DNA of 64,000 bases from Emticicia fluvialis (GTDB lineage: Bacteria; Bacteroidota; Bacteroidia; Cytophagales; Spirosomataceae): contig NZ_JANUSD010000004.1 of the NCBI RefSeq assembly GCF_024793945.1, positions 186,001-250,000 of the forward strand, written 5' to 3'. Positions within the stretch are counted from its first letter, which is position 1. Each line of letters begins with the position of its first letter. Positions 54,566 through 63,447 of the stretch are shown here, in pieces. The translations under genes were made by a program, and so were the position numbers. The notes below the pieces were generated by a model. That model saw nothing but the letters and a program-made list of their open reading frames with translations. It did no database searches and was not told the origin of the DNA.

Positions 54566-54606
54566 AAACCTCGCTGAATCAACTTTGTTTGGCGAGGTTT
54601 TCTATT
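54566..54606 (+). terminator. Intrinsic terminator after the Gly/Ser/Tyr-rich lipoprotein gene
   Basis: AAACCTCGC (54566-54574) and GCGAGGTTT (54592-54600), a 9-bp perfect stem with a 17-nt loop, followed by TCTATT. Confidence 0.7.
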
Positions 54607-54730
54607 AAATGAAAAAGCTTTTTTGTTGTACCCTTAATTTAGAAGAATGGTAAAACTTATACACGGTTAATACCGGTAAATGCATGTTGTGGCATGCAGG
54701 CTGATTCTTCAATCATAAAGTATAAAAAAA

Positions 54731-56263
54731 ATGAAAATCTCACGCATTCTGATTACCGCGTCCTTTCTTTCAGGAGCAATCGGAGCCAAGGCACAATTAA
54801 GTTTGGGTGGCCACTTTTATGGTGAAGAAGCCCTCAGATTCTCGGAAACAAAAATTTCAGGTTCGGCCCGTATGCAGGGTTTAGGTGGTGGATACGTTTC
54901 TTTAGGTGCAGATGCTACCAATAATTACACTAACCCCGCCGGATTAGGATTTTACAATCGCTCAGAGTTGAGTATTACCCCTGTATTAAATTCTATTAAT
55001 ACTTCTTCGGTATATGCCGGTGAACAATTCGGCAGATCTTCTACCAGTCCGAACATCGGGCAGCTAGGGCTTGTTTTTAGCAGTGGTGGCGTTGGTACAA
55101 GAAAAAAACGCTCGGCATTTGCCATTACCTATTCAAGACAAAATAGTTTTTTGAGTGATTTCCGCTATAACGGTCTTAATCAGCGAAGTTCAATGATGGA
55201 TTTTTTTGCTCAAAAGGCTTCACTGCGCGGTGCAGATTCTAAAACACTTGATGATGAGTTTAACCCTAACACCGGTACGGCGTTTACTTCAACGTCAATG
55301 TATTACCAGGCCTACATGATAGACCCATCGCAAAATGGCGGAGCGCCTTACAGCAAAATTGAGCAGGCTCTTCCGGCTGACCAGGTAGGTAATGTTTCGG
55401 CAACTGGTTCTACCAGCCAGTGGAATCTTGGTTATGGTATCAACTTTGACGATAAAACCTATATAGGCCTTGGTATTGGTTTTGTTAGACTGAACTATGA
55501 AAACACCAATTCGCATAGTGAAAGATTTACCAACGGAGTTATTTTTAACGGATTTGACTATAACGAGAACCTGTATGTTAGAGGCTCAGGTGTGAACTTT
55601 TCACTGGGCGCTATTTACAAAGCAACAGAGTCAATCAGTCTGGGTGCCAGTTTAACTACCCCTTCCTGGATTAGTGTTAGCGAAATTTATAATTCAAACA
55701 TAAGAACAGACCCCAAACCCGGAAACCCGGTAATTCCTTCTAAAGCTTCTAACTATGTGGCTACAGAAGAGAACGTATTTTCTTATAACCTTACTACCCC
55801 ATTAAGAGCCAGTGGTGGCGCTACTTTCTTTTTGCCTAACAAAGCAGGTTTTATTACTGCTGATGCCGAGTATGTTGGTTATAGAGGAATGGGAATAAAA
55901 GATACTCAGGACAAAGACTGGAGTTCTGATCAGAAACGTGGTATACAATCAACTTATGTAGACGCTGTAAATGTAAAAGTAGGGGCTGAGTACCGTATTC
56001 AGAGTATAAGATTACGCGCCGGGGCCAAATATATGCCAGACCCTTACAAAGTAAAAGCAGATAATCTGGACCGCTCTCAAATGTTGTTTACTGGTGGTAT
56101 TGGGTACCGATCTTCCAAATTCTTTATTGATTTGGCAGGTGTATTTAACCAGTTTAAAGGCGCTTATACTCCTTATGAATTGTCTAATCCGGCAAATTAT
56201 GGTTCTGCTGCCTTAACTACCAAGGCAACCAGTTTTGTGGTGTCGGTTGGTACATTCTTCTGA
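54731..56263 (+). CDS. Outer-membrane beta-barrel, OmpP1/FadL-like
   Basis: A 510-residue outer-membrane protein with signal ASFLSGAIGAKAQ. The mature N-terminus, ALRFSETKISGSARMQGLGGGYVSLGADATNNYTNPAGLGFYNRSEL in pattern (SARMQGLGG and NPAGLGFY are the key parts), is the plug-like start of FadL/hemin-receptor-type transporters in Bacteroidetes. Barrel strands fill the rest and it ends in an aromatic residue (SVGTFF), as outer-membrane barrels do. Cargo unknown. Confidence 0.87.
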   Translation: MKISRILITASFLSGAIGAKAQLSLGGHFYGEEALRFSETKISGSARMQGLGGGYVSLGADATNNYTNPAGLGFYNRSELSITPVLNSINTSSVYAGEQFGRSSTSPNIGQLGLVFSSGGVGTRKKRSAFAITYSRQNSFLSDFRYNGLNQRSSMMDFFAQKASLRGADSKTLDDEFNPNTGTAFTSTSMYYQAYMIDPSQNGGAPYSKIEQALPADQVGNVSATGSTSQWNLGYGINFDDKTYIGLGIGFVRLNYENTNSHSERFTNGVIFNGFDYNENLYVRGSGVNFSLGAIYKATESISLGASLTTPSWISVSEIYNSNIRTDPKPGNPVIPSKASNYVATEENVFSYNLTTPLRASGGATFFLPNKAGFITADAEYVGYRGMGIKDTQDKDWSSDQKRGIQSTYVDAVNVKVGAEYRIQSIRLRAGAKYMPDPYKVKADNLDRSQMLFTGGIGYRSSKFFIDLAGVFNQFKGAYTPYELSNPANYGSAALTTKATSFVVSVGTFF

Positions 56264-56312
56264 TAAGGTTTTGGAAATGATATTAAATAAATGAAATACA
56301 AAGGTGTATAAA

Positions 56313-56346
56313 CAAAAATGACAACCCGCAAGAGTTGTCATTTTTG
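56313..56346. terminator. Bidirectional terminator between the FadL-like gene and aroK
   Basis: CAAAAATGACAAC (56313-56325) and GTTGTCATTTTTG (56334-56346), 13-bp perfect arms with an 8-nt loop; the genes converge. Confidence 0.88.
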
Positions 56347-56348
56347 TT

Positions 56349-56873
56349 TTACCGGATTTTCCTGGCAAATTCAGCCTCTAAAATCCAAAGAATGGCATCG
56401 GGGTCGGTGTCTCCCTCAATGGTAATATCGGCCTGTTGATAGTAGGTCAGGCGTTCATTATATTTTTCTGTTAATGTGTCAAGCAGATTTTTATTCTCGA
56501 GGTCATAAAGGGGTCTTTCATTTTTCTTCGATAACTGCATTCTTTCCAACAATCTGTCGGGCTTTACATCCAGAAAAATACTGATACCATTTTCTTTGAT
56601 ATACGCCAGTCCGTCCAGAAAACAAGGTACACCTCCTCCTGTGGCAACTACAGAACGCATATCTTTTTGAACTTTCTTCAACTGCTGATTTTCTACCTTA
56701 CGAAAATATTCTTCGCCGTTTAATGCAAATATTTCAGAAATCTTCTTTCCCTCTGCAAGCTCAATCCGGGCATCTAAGTCAATAAATTCGTATCCTAAAC
56801 TCTTGGCCAGTTGCCTCCCCAAAGTACTTTTACCTGACGACGGCATGCCAATCAAAAAAATGTTAGTAGTCAT
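56349..56873 (-). CDS. aroK: Shikimate kinase
   Basis: Phosphorylates shikimate with ATP, step five of the shikimate route. 174 residues with P-loop GMPSSGKST (9-17), shikimate-binding DLDARIE and GGGVPC, and the lid region RPLYD. All normal. aroA, which uses its product, lies partly in this window at 63448 but is not linked in an operon. Shares a terminator with the FadL-like gene and is 41 bases after the BT_3928 gene. Confidence 0.95.
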   Translation of the reverse strand: MTTNIFLIGMPSSGKSTLGRQLAKSLGYEFIDLDARIELAEGKKISEIFALNGEEYFRKVENQQLKKVQKDMRSVVATGGGVPCFLDGLAYIKENGISIFLDVKPDRLLERMQLSKKNERPLYDLENKNLLDTLTEKYNERLTYYQQADITIEGDTDPDAILWILEAEFARKIR

Positions 56874-56914
56874 TCTGTCTGCTTGGGCGTAATTATTAAG
56901 TATTTAGTATATAA

Positions 56915-58024
56915 CTATTTGAGCAGTTTAGTTAAATCTTCTTTATTGGGTATGCTATTGTTGCCCCATTTGCCTTTTACCACTCCGTTTTGTAACAAAA
57001 TCACGCAAGGATTTGTTCGTGCCATGGTTTTTAATACGGCGGCATCGGCAGTAAAATAAGGAATTGAAAGGACATTGGCCTGCCTGAAGGCTTCAAATTC
57101 TGTTTGAATGGCCGAAGTTAATATAATGGGTTTTATACTGCTGCCTTGCACGCTTCCGGCCAAAGCTTTTATCTCAGTTATTTCTGCCTCGTTTACGTCT
57201 TTTATATTCTTGAAAACAAACAACAATTTATTGCCAATAAAAGTAGAATCAGTATACACGTTTCCCTGCGCATCATTCACAAAATAATCGGTGATTTTTG
57301 GTTTCACTTTATCATCATTCAGAGTAATGGATGTTACATATTTATATGTAGTGGTATCCATCAGAAACTCTGCCGATTTTACCTCTTCGTTGGTTTTTTT
57401 GTTCAGAAAAGTATATTCAAAAACGGGTTTAATGCCCGTGGGTTTCATCTGCTCGGGTATGCTTTTGCCAACTGCATAAGGAAGGAAATCAATAGGAGGC
57501 AGGTAACGGATGGCGTAAATGCCAATACCAAACGAGACTACCGAAACCAACGCCATAACACTATGCAGGTTAGAATCTTTATACCCGTTTCTGTATATAA
57601 ATATAATTACAATCAGTACCGTAAGGAAAATGTCCTTGTTGAATGACGTCCACGGTTTTAGTTTCAGAAAATCGCCAAAACATCCGCAGTCTGTTACTTT
57701 ATTAAAATACGCAGAGTAAAAAGTAAGGAAAGTAAAAAATACAATAATGACAAGCAGCAACCACGAGGTGATTTTCATGCGGTAAGAAAGCAACGTAGCA
57801 ACACCCAGAATAACCTCTAATGCGCAAAAAATAAGCGACAACGCAAGCGAGTTATGCGCAAAAAACATAAAGAAGCCCTCTAAAGCTGGGATATCCTGCG
57901 AGAAAACCTCAAAATATTCTTCCAGCTTTATGCCTGTTCCTACGGGGTCAACTACTTTTACAAAACCAGAAAAAATAAAAATGACACCCACTATGATGCG
58001 AGCAATTTGTGCAGGTATTTTCAT
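56915..58024 (-). CDS. BT_3928-type DoxX/MauE membrane protein with thioredoxin-like tail
   Basis: A 369-residue protein: residues 1-150 hold four membrane segments of the DoxX/MauE type (IIVGVIFIFSGFVKVVDPVGTGIKLEEYFE in pattern; DCGCFGDFLKL with two cysteines after the third). Residues about 215-369 look like a thioredoxin-fold domain (NKLLFVFKNIKDVNEAE, SIPYFTADAAVLKTMARTNPCVILLQNG) but with no CxxC pair. Likely a redox-associated envelope protein; exact role unknown. It follows DUF1599 on the same strand, an order I know from other Bacteroidetes. Confidence 0.83.
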   Translation of the reverse strand: MKIPAQIARIIVGVIFIFSGFVKVVDPVGTGIKLEEYFEVFSQDIPALEGFFMFFAHNSLALSLIFCALEVILGVATLLSYRMKITSWLLLVIIVFFTFLTFYSAYFNKVTDCGCFGDFLKLKPWTSFNKDIFLTVLIVIIFIYRNGYKDSNLHSVMALVSVVSFGIGIYAIRYLPPIDFLPYAVGKSIPEQMKPTGIKPVFEYTFLNKKTNEEVKSAEFLMDTTTYKYVTSITLNDDKVKPKITDYFVNDAQGNVYTDSTFIGNKLLFVFKNIKDVNEAEITEIKALAGSVQGSSIKPIILTSAIQTEFEAFRQANVLSIPYFTADAAVLKTMARTNPCVILLQNGVVKGKWGNNSIPNKEDLTKLLK

Positions 58025-58088
58025 AAAAGAACAAGGTAAAGTTCGAACAGCCTATTGAATTATAATTTAGTTTTCTGCTTGTAGCGCT

Positions 58089-58640
58089 TTATTGCTGGCT
58101 TTGTGCCTGGCCCAGTTTTATCATGCAGAAAACAGCATAATTGATGATGTCCTGATAGCCAGCCCTTATGCCCTCAGAAACAATGGTTTTGCCCTGATTG
58201 TCTTCAATTTGTTTGATTCTGAACAGCTTCATTAGAATGATATCAGTCATTGAACCCACGCGCATATCGCGCCAGGCTTCACCGTAGTCATGGTTTTTAT
58301 TAAATAAAAGTGCCATTACTTCATCTATTTCCTTATTGTACAGTTCATGCAACTCATCAAACGGAATCTCAATTTTTGTTTCGTCCACCAGCTTTTGTTG
58401 AATAAGGGCCATTACGCAATAATTGATAATGCCTATAAACTCTGGCACTATGCCTTCGTCTACTTTGCTGAAGCCTTTATCCTGGATGGTTCTGATGCGC
58501 TGTGCTTTAATAAAAATCTGGTCGGTGATGCTCGGAAGGCGCAGAATACGCCACGAAGTGCCGTAATCTTTGTTTTTTTTCTCGAAAAGATCCTGACAAA
58601 TTTTTATAATATATCTGTATTCAAATTCGGTCTGATTCAT
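58089..58640 (-). CDS. DUF1599-family protein
   Basis: A 183-residue soluble protein of unknown function made of two similar halves: FEKKNKDYGTSWRILRLPS and later FNKNHDYGEAWRDMRVGS, each followed by a matching TD-I-KA-RI-I--K block. The DYG-[ST/EA]-W core is the family signature; the fold is thought to be MazG-like all-alpha, but I cannot confirm nucleotide hydrolysis. ATG 58640 is preferred to a GTG two codons earlier. It lies 65 bases upstream of the BT_3928 gene and is divergent from folP. Confidence 0.85.
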   Translation of the reverse strand: MNQTEFEYRYIIKICQDLFEKKNKDYGTSWRILRLPSITDQIFIKAQRIRTIQDKGFSKVDEGIVPEFIGIINYCVMALIQQKLVDETKIEIPFDELHELYNKEIDEVMALLFNKNHDYGEAWRDMRVGSMTDIILMKLFRIKQIEDNQGKTIVSEGIRAGYQDIINYAVFCMIKLGQAQSQQ

Positions 58641-58729
58641 GCGCACAATCCAAAAAAGGATAATTTTAAGGAATTCCGGAATATATAATCTATTATTGCA
58701 AAACTATAAAACTTCATGGCTATAAACAA

Positions 58730-59608
58730 ATGTCAACCTTAAAAAGCAATGCCCTGGTGTGTCTTCCGAATGGACGATTGATGGATTTAACACGTCCGTC
58801 AGTAATGGGTATTCTCAATATTACACCCGATTCTTTTTTTGAAGGAAGCCGTTATCTGGCAGCGCCACAACAGATTGTAGATGTGGCAGGGAAAATGCTG
58901 GATGAAGGCGCATCCATACTAGACATAGGCGGATACTCAACACGGCCCCATGCAGCAGATGTAAGTATTGATGAAGAAACTGAGCGAATTCTTAATGCTA
59001 TAGAACCAATAGCTAGGCATTACCCCAATGCCGTTATATCTATAGACACGTTTAGAAGCGCAGTAGCCAAAGCAGCTGTAAAGGCAGGGGCATCGATAAT
59101 TAACGATATAGGCGGCGGCAATTTAGACAGCCTCATGTTTGGTATAGTGGCTGAATTAGCCGTGCCTTACATACTTATGCACAGCAGGGGCAACCCGGAG
59201 ACCATGAGCAGGCTGAATGATTACCACGAACTGACTGTTGATGTGCTGGGTGAACTGCAAATAAAAGTAAACAGTTTAAGAGAATCAGGAGTAAAAGATG
59301 TTATCATTGACCCGGGTTTTGGCTTTGCCAAAGGCCCCAGACAGGGTTTTGAAATGATGAAAAATCTACCTGCCTTTCAGGTGCTTGGCCTGCCAATGCT
59401 GGTGGGGGTTTCTCGCAAATCAATGATTTGGAAAACTCTGGGTATAACTGCTTCAGAAGCTTTAAACGGCACAACGGCACTGAATATGGTTGCGTTGACG
59501 AATGGTGCGAATATCCTGAGGGTACATGATGTGAAAGAAGCAATGCAGACCATCAGACTCTATGAAGAAATTTACGGGTCATCGGCTGGTAGCAATGTTT
59601 CTGATTAG
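58730..59608 (+). CDS. folP: Dihydropteroate synthase
   Basis: Condenses p-aminobenzoate with hydroxymethyl-dihydropterin diphosphate in folate synthesis. 292 residues forming a TIM barrel: MGILNITPDSFFEGSRY, DIGGYSTRPHAADV, SIDTFRSAVA, INDIGGG, DPGFGFAKGPRQGF and GVSRKSMIW are all present. Its last 30 bases overlap the converging SdpI-like gene. Folate from this route feeds metH. Confidence 0.97.
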   Translation: MSTLKSNALVCLPNGRLMDLTRPSVMGILNITPDSFFEGSRYLAAPQQIVDVAGKMLDEGASILDIGGYSTRPHAADVSIDEETERILNAIEPIARHYPNAVISIDTFRSAVAKAAVKAGASIINDIGGGNLDSLMFGIVAELAVPYILMHSRGNPETMSRLNDYHELTVDVLGELQIKVNSLRESGVKDVIIDPGFGFAKGPRQGFEMMKNLPAFQVLGLPMLVGVSRKSMIWKTLGITASEALNGTTALNMVALTNGANILRVHDVKEAMQTIRLYEEIYGSSAGSNVSD

Positions 59609-60196
59609 ACGAATAACTATGCCATAAAAAATAACAGCTCCGATAAATATCAATCCCCATGATACGAGTTTGCTTTCAGTAAAGTACAGAAAAAAAGCAG
59701 TACCTGCTATGCCCACCCAAAAAAACAAACGGGCGGTAAAACGTTGCAACTGGCGATAGTTTTTTTCTTCAAAACTCTTGGTAAACCAGTTATTACCTGC
59801 AAATGCGCTACTTGGGTGCAAATTTGACTGAAAATTACCACTGGCAAATAAAAATAATGATAAGGCCACACCGAGGTAGCGGGGAGGGATGCTTTCTCCT
59901 TCAGAATCATGCAGCACATAAAAGAAAAGAATAAAACCCAGCGCTGAAAGGTAGGAAGACCAGATTAGCCTGATGCGTTTATCGCTGCGAATCAGAAAAT
60001 CGGCATTGGGTTTCTTGCTGTCAAGATACTGCATCACTAAAGGCAGGAAATAAAAGAAAAGTGCTGCCAGGCCGTATAGTACCAGAATGCGTATTTGCCC
60101 ACCTAAAATGGCATAGTTCCAGCTAGCCAGCAAGTAAGCAAAAGGGGCAAGTACAATGCCAATAATGAGCATTTCGAACATCAAACTGCGTTTCAT
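59579..60196 (-). CDS. SdpI-like membrane protein
   Basis: About 205 residues with six hydrophobic segments. The stretch FASGNFQSNLHPSSAFAGNNWFTKSFEEKNYRQLQRFTARLF, seen as a pattern of GN...P...W...R..Q..A, matches the SdpI C-terminal domain, which in Bacillus gives immunity to the SdpC toxin. Start ATG 60196 is preferred to TTG 60205. It is 24 bases after the SdpR-like gene. No sdpABC toxin genes are near; in many genomes this pair is unlinked to a toxin, so immunity is only one possibility. Overlaps folP by 30 bases tail to tail. Confidence 0.72.
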   Translation of the reverse strand: MKRSLMFEMLIIGIVLAPFAYLLASWNYAILGGQIRILVLYGLAALFFYFLPLVMQYLDSKKPNADFLIRSDKRIRLIWSSYLSALGFILFFYVLHDSEGESIPPRYLGVALSLFLFASGNFQSNLHPSSAFAGNNWFTKSFEEKNYRQLQRFTARLFFWVGIAGTAFFLYFTESKLVSWGLIFIGAVIFYGIVIRLIRNIATSR

Positions 60197-60220
60197 GACA
60201 TTCAAAGTTTTGGTCGGCTT

Positions 60221-60532
60221 TTATTCAGAAATAGTGCGGGAATTAACCTGAAGACGGATTCTTGGTTTTTCGGCTGCAGCAGGTTTAAACTGAATAAACC
60301 ACGCCAGAATTTCGTCCATCACAGTCATATTAAGCGAGTAATAGATAAACTGCCCTTTTTTTACGGCAGCCACAAGGTCGGCCTGTTTCAGCAAATCAAG
60401 GTGATGCGAAATGCTGGGTTTGGTCATATCAAAGCGCTCTGCAATGTCTCCTGCAGTCATGTCTCCATCTTTCAGCATCTCCAGTATCTCCCGGCGGGTG
60501 GAGTCGTTCAGCGCTTTAAATAAACTATTCAT
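60221..60532 (-). CDS. ArsR-family repressor, SdpR-like
   Basis: A 103-residue winged-HTH protein: LFKALNDSTRREILEMLKDGDMTAGDIAERFDMTKPSISHHLDLLKQADLV is the ArsR fold, and FIYYSLNMTVMDEILAWFIQF is the end typical of SdpR autorepressors. No metal-binding cysteines are present. It leads the operon with the SdpI-like gene. A palindrome 90 bases upstream could be its operator. Confidence 0.9.
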   Translation of the reverse strand: MNSLFKALNDSTRREILEMLKDGDMTAGDIAERFDMTKPSISHHLDLLKQADLVAAVKKGQFIYYSLNMTVMDEILAWFIQFKPAAAEKPRIRLQVNSRTISE

Positions 60533-60621
60533 TTGGAAAAGAGAATCAGTAGTTATTGAACAAATGTTATTGATACGAAATTCTGAAAAAAAATCAGTTT
60601 TGCCAAATAATACTGCTTAAA

Positions 60622-60643
60622 TATTTAGATAATCTTCTAAATA
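60622..60643. promoter_or_regulatory. Palindrome upstream of the SdpR-like gene
   Basis: TATTTAGA (60622-60629) and TCTAAATA (60636-60643), perfect 8-bp arms with a 6-nt spacer, a size and AT content usual for ArsR-type operators. Confidence 0.5.
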
Positions 60644-60718
60644 GCGTTTGCCTTCCGGGTCTATTCTTTGAAAAACACAATTTTGCAGCTATTTTTCTTT
60701 CTTTGGTATTTAAATCAT

Positions 60719-60726
60719 TATATTTG
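60719..60726 (+). promoter_or_regulatory. -7 element of thrA
   Basis: TATATTTG (TAnnTTTG). Transcription would begin near 60733, giving a leader of about 117 bases. Confidence 0.55.
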
Positions 60727-60747
60727 CGCACACTTCATCAATAAACG

Positions 60748-60791
60748 CCCCATTCCTTGCCGAAGTGGGGTATTTTTTTGTTCGGCGGCAA
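60748..60791 (+). promoter_or_regulatory. thrA leader: terminator hairpin with loop-downstream pairing
   Basis: CCCCATT (60748-60754) pairs with AGTGGGG (60764-60770), one G-U, and TATTTTTTTG follows, the form of an intrinsic terminator only about 15 bases after the expected transcript start. Loop bases TTGCCG (60757-60762) can pair with CGGCAA (60786-60791), or GCCGAA (60759-60764) with TTCGGC (60781-60786), giving a pseudoknot or an alternative to the terminator. An attenuator is suggested; its signal is unknown. Confidence 0.5.
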
Positions 60792-60849
60792 ACAGAAGCG
60801 TAATTGCTTGTGCAGATTAATGATGTAGTAATTTATCAACCAGAAGATA

Positions 60850-63309
60850 ATGAAAGTTTTAAAGTTTGGGGGCACCTCGGTAGGCACAGTAGAAAGTATC
60901 AATCAGGTTATTCAGATTATCAAAGAGAATCTGGACGAAGGAAGTAAAATAGCTGTAGTGTATTCTGCTATGGGTGGTGTAACCAACAGGCTGATTGAGA
61001 TAGGCAAGATGGCGTCGCAGTCAGACCCTGAATTTACCGAACAATTGCGTTCGGTAGAAGACAGACATTTCAATGCAGTTAAAGGGCTTATTGATATAAA
61101 GAACCAGAGCAGTGCCATTGCAAAAGTAAGAGGGCTGTTTAATGAACTGGAAGACCTGCTCAAAGGCGTGTCGCTTATAAAGGAATTATCGAACCGGACA
61201 CTTGATTTAATAGTGAGTTTCGGTGAAAGGCTTTCTACTTCTATTATTACCGAGGCTTTAAAAAACAAAGGCATTGAAGCAGAGTTTTTAGATGCACGAA
61301 AGGTAATTAAAACTAATGATGCGTTTGGGCATGCTGATGTAAATTTTGAGCTGACCAATGAGCTGATTCGCAAGCATTTTGCCCAGACTAATAAACTGCA
61401 ATGTATTACCGGCTTTATTGGTTCTACTATAGACGGGGTTACTACTACCCTGGGCAGAGGAGGCTCTGACTACACCGGGTCAATTTTTGGTGCTGCCCTG
61501 AACGCCAGCGTGATAGAAATCTGGACGGACGTAAACGGTATGATGACGGCAGACCCGCGCAAGGTAAAGAATGCTTTTACGATACCAACCATAACCTATG
61601 CCGAGGCCATGGAGCTTTCGCACTTTGGGGCTAAGGTTATATATCCGCCTAGTCTTACACCTGCTTTTTACAAGAATATCCCAATTAAGGTTCTTAATAC
61701 TTTCAATCATAAGCACCCGGGTACGTTTATCAGCAAAACCGCCGAAACCAAAGAGTATTCTATAACAGGCATATCTTCTATTGATGACATCGCCCTCATC
61801 AATGTACAGGGTGGTGGTATGATAGGCGTGGCGGGTATATCGGCCAAGTTGTTTTCTATACTGGCCAAGAACAAAATCAGTGTAATACTGATATCGCAGG
61901 CTTCGTCTGAACATTCCATCTGTTTTGCCGTAGAGCCGAAGTCTGCCTATGGCGTAAAAGAAATTCTGGAAGAAGGATTTGCTACTGAAATAGCCCAGGG
62001 ATTGTTAGATAACATAGCCATTGAGCATAACCTTTCTGTGCTTGCCGTTGTAGGCGAAGGAATGAAATCAAGCTCGGGTACATCCGGCAAGTTGTTTTCT
62101 GTTTTGGGTAAAAACGGTATTAACGTGGTGGCTACGGCTCAGGGGTCTTCTGAGCTTAACATTTCGGTTGTAATACATAAAAAAGATATTGGCAAGGCGC
62201 TTAATGCTATTCATGAAACCTTTTTTCAGGTAGATGGGCTTACGCTCAATCTGTTTGTTGTGGGTGCAACCGGGCTTATTGGCAGTACACTGATACGCCA
62301 GATTCGCGAGCAGAAAGATTACCTGAAGTCTCGCAAGAATCTGAATATCAGGCTGGTGGGTATCACCAATACCCGTAAAATGATATTGAATGAAGGAGGC
62401 ATAAGCCTTGAAACCTGGAAGGAAGAATTACTGGAAAACGGAGATATAGCAAACATAGGCTCTTTTGTATCTGACGTACAGGATCTGAACATGCCCTATA
62501 GCGTGTTTGTTGATTGCACGGCCGATAAAAACATTGTTCAGTACTATTATTCGCTTTTGAGTTCAAGCGTATCAATAGTAACCCCTAATAAGGTGGCAAA
62601 TTCAGGAAAGTTTGAGCAATACTTTATGCTGCAAAAAGCTGCCCAGAAACACGGCGTGAAGTTTTTGTATGAGACCAACGTTGGGGCAGGGCTACCCATT
62701 ATTAACACGCTTCAGGGGCTTATAACGAGCGGAGACAAAATTCATAAAATAGAAGCCGTATTATCGGGTACATTGGCCTATATCTTCAATAATTTCAGAG
62801 TAGGCGAAAGATTTGTGGATGTAGTTAAGGAGGCCAAGGCCAAAGGCTACACAGAACCAGACCCACGTGACGACCTGAGCGGCCAGGATGTAGCCCGCAA
62901 GATTTTGATTTTATCGAGAGAATGCGGATTGAGACTGGAACCCGAAGACGTAAAAATCATCAACCTTTTGAACGATGCCTGTCTGCAAGCCAAAACAGTT
63001 GAAGACTTTTTTGTGGAATTAGAAAAAGATAATAACCGTTTTGAGCAACTTCTGGCTGAAGCCGAAGCAAAAGGCGAGGTGCTGCGCTATATTGCTACCC
63101 TGGACGAAGAAAAGGTTACCATTGAACTGAAATCGGTAGGTCGTAACCATCCGTTTTTTAATCTGGCGGGTTCAGAGAATATTGTGTCATTTACTACCGA
63201 GCGGTATAAATTTAACCCATTGGTTATTAAAGGCCCGGGTGCAGGTGCTGAGGTAACGGCATCGGGTGTATTTGCCGATATCATGAGCATCAGCAGTTAT
63301 CTGGGTTAA
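60850..63309 (+). CDS. thrA: Bifunctional aspartokinase / homoserine dehydrogenase
   Basis: Catalyses the first and third steps from aspartate to threonine and methionine. 819 residues: kinase domain from MKVLKFGGTSVGT, with GFIGSTIDGVTTTLGRGGSDYTGS as ATP/aspartate site; two ACT regulatory domains (GVAGISAKLFSILAKNKIS and SGTSGKLFSVLGKNGIN); homoserine dehydrogenase from about 465 with nucleotide motif VVGATGLIGS and catalytic KxxN-type region PNKVANSG. ACT domains suggest feedback by threonine or related end products. thrB and thrC are not downstream; the gene is followed by aroA. Confidence 0.97.
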   Translation: MKVLKFGGTSVGTVESINQVIQIIKENLDEGSKIAVVYSAMGGVTNRLIEIGKMASQSDPEFTEQLRSVEDRHFNAVKGLIDIKNQSSAIAKVRGLFNELEDLLKGVSLIKELSNRTLDLIVSFGERLSTSIITEALKNKGIEAEFLDARKVIKTNDAFGHADVNFELTNELIRKHFAQTNKLQCITGFIGSTIDGVTTTLGRGGSDYTGSIFGAALNASVIEIWTDVNGMMTADPRKVKNAFTIPTITYAEAMELSHFGAKVIYPPSLTPAFYKNIPIKVLNTFNHKHPGTFISKTAETKEYSITGISSIDDIALINVQGGGMIGVAGISAKLFSILAKNKISVILISQASSEHSICFAVEPKSAYGVKEILEEGFATEIAQGLLDNIAIEHNLSVLAVVGEGMKSSSGTSGKLFSVLGKNGINVVATAQGSSELNISVVIHKKDIGKALNAIHETFFQVDGLTLNLFVVGATGLIGSTLIRQIREQKDYLKSRKNLNIRLVGITNTRKMILNEGGISLETWKEELLENGDIANIGSFVSDVQDLNMPYSVFVDCTADKNIVQYYYSLLSSSVSIVTPNKVANSGKFEQYFMLQKAAQKHGVKFLYETNVGAGLPIINTLQGLITSGDKIHKIEAVLSGTLAYIFNNFRVGERFVDVVKEAKAKGYTEPDPRDDLSGQDVARKILILSRECGLRLEPEDVKIINLLNDACLQAKTVEDFFVELEKDNNRFEQLLAEAEAKGEVLRYIATLDEEKVTIELKSVGRNHPFFNLAGSENIVSFTTERYKFNPLVIKGPGAGAEVTASGVFADIMSISSYLG

Positions 63310-63447
63310 ATGTCGGTACCCATTATTGTATTTAATAGGCAGATTGAAAGCAGCCTGATTGGCAGATAATTATTTAATTGTTCAGATACCTGGCCTGGTA
63401 ATTTTTTTTAACAGGCAAATTCTGACGGCATAACACTACTTAATATT

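Larger units (their letters stand above)
60533..60849. other. Divergent control region between SdpR-like gene and thrA
   Basis: About 317 bases without a gene. From left to right: AT-rich leader of the SdpR-like gene, a palindrome (60622-60643), the thrA -7 element (60719-60726) and the thrA leader hairpin (60748-60791). I looked for a leader peptide with repeated Thr or Ile codons and found none. Confidence 0.6.

Noticed and set aside
60533..60849. Leader peptide for thrA attenuation
   Set aside because: No short frame rich in Thr or Ile codons precedes the leader hairpin.
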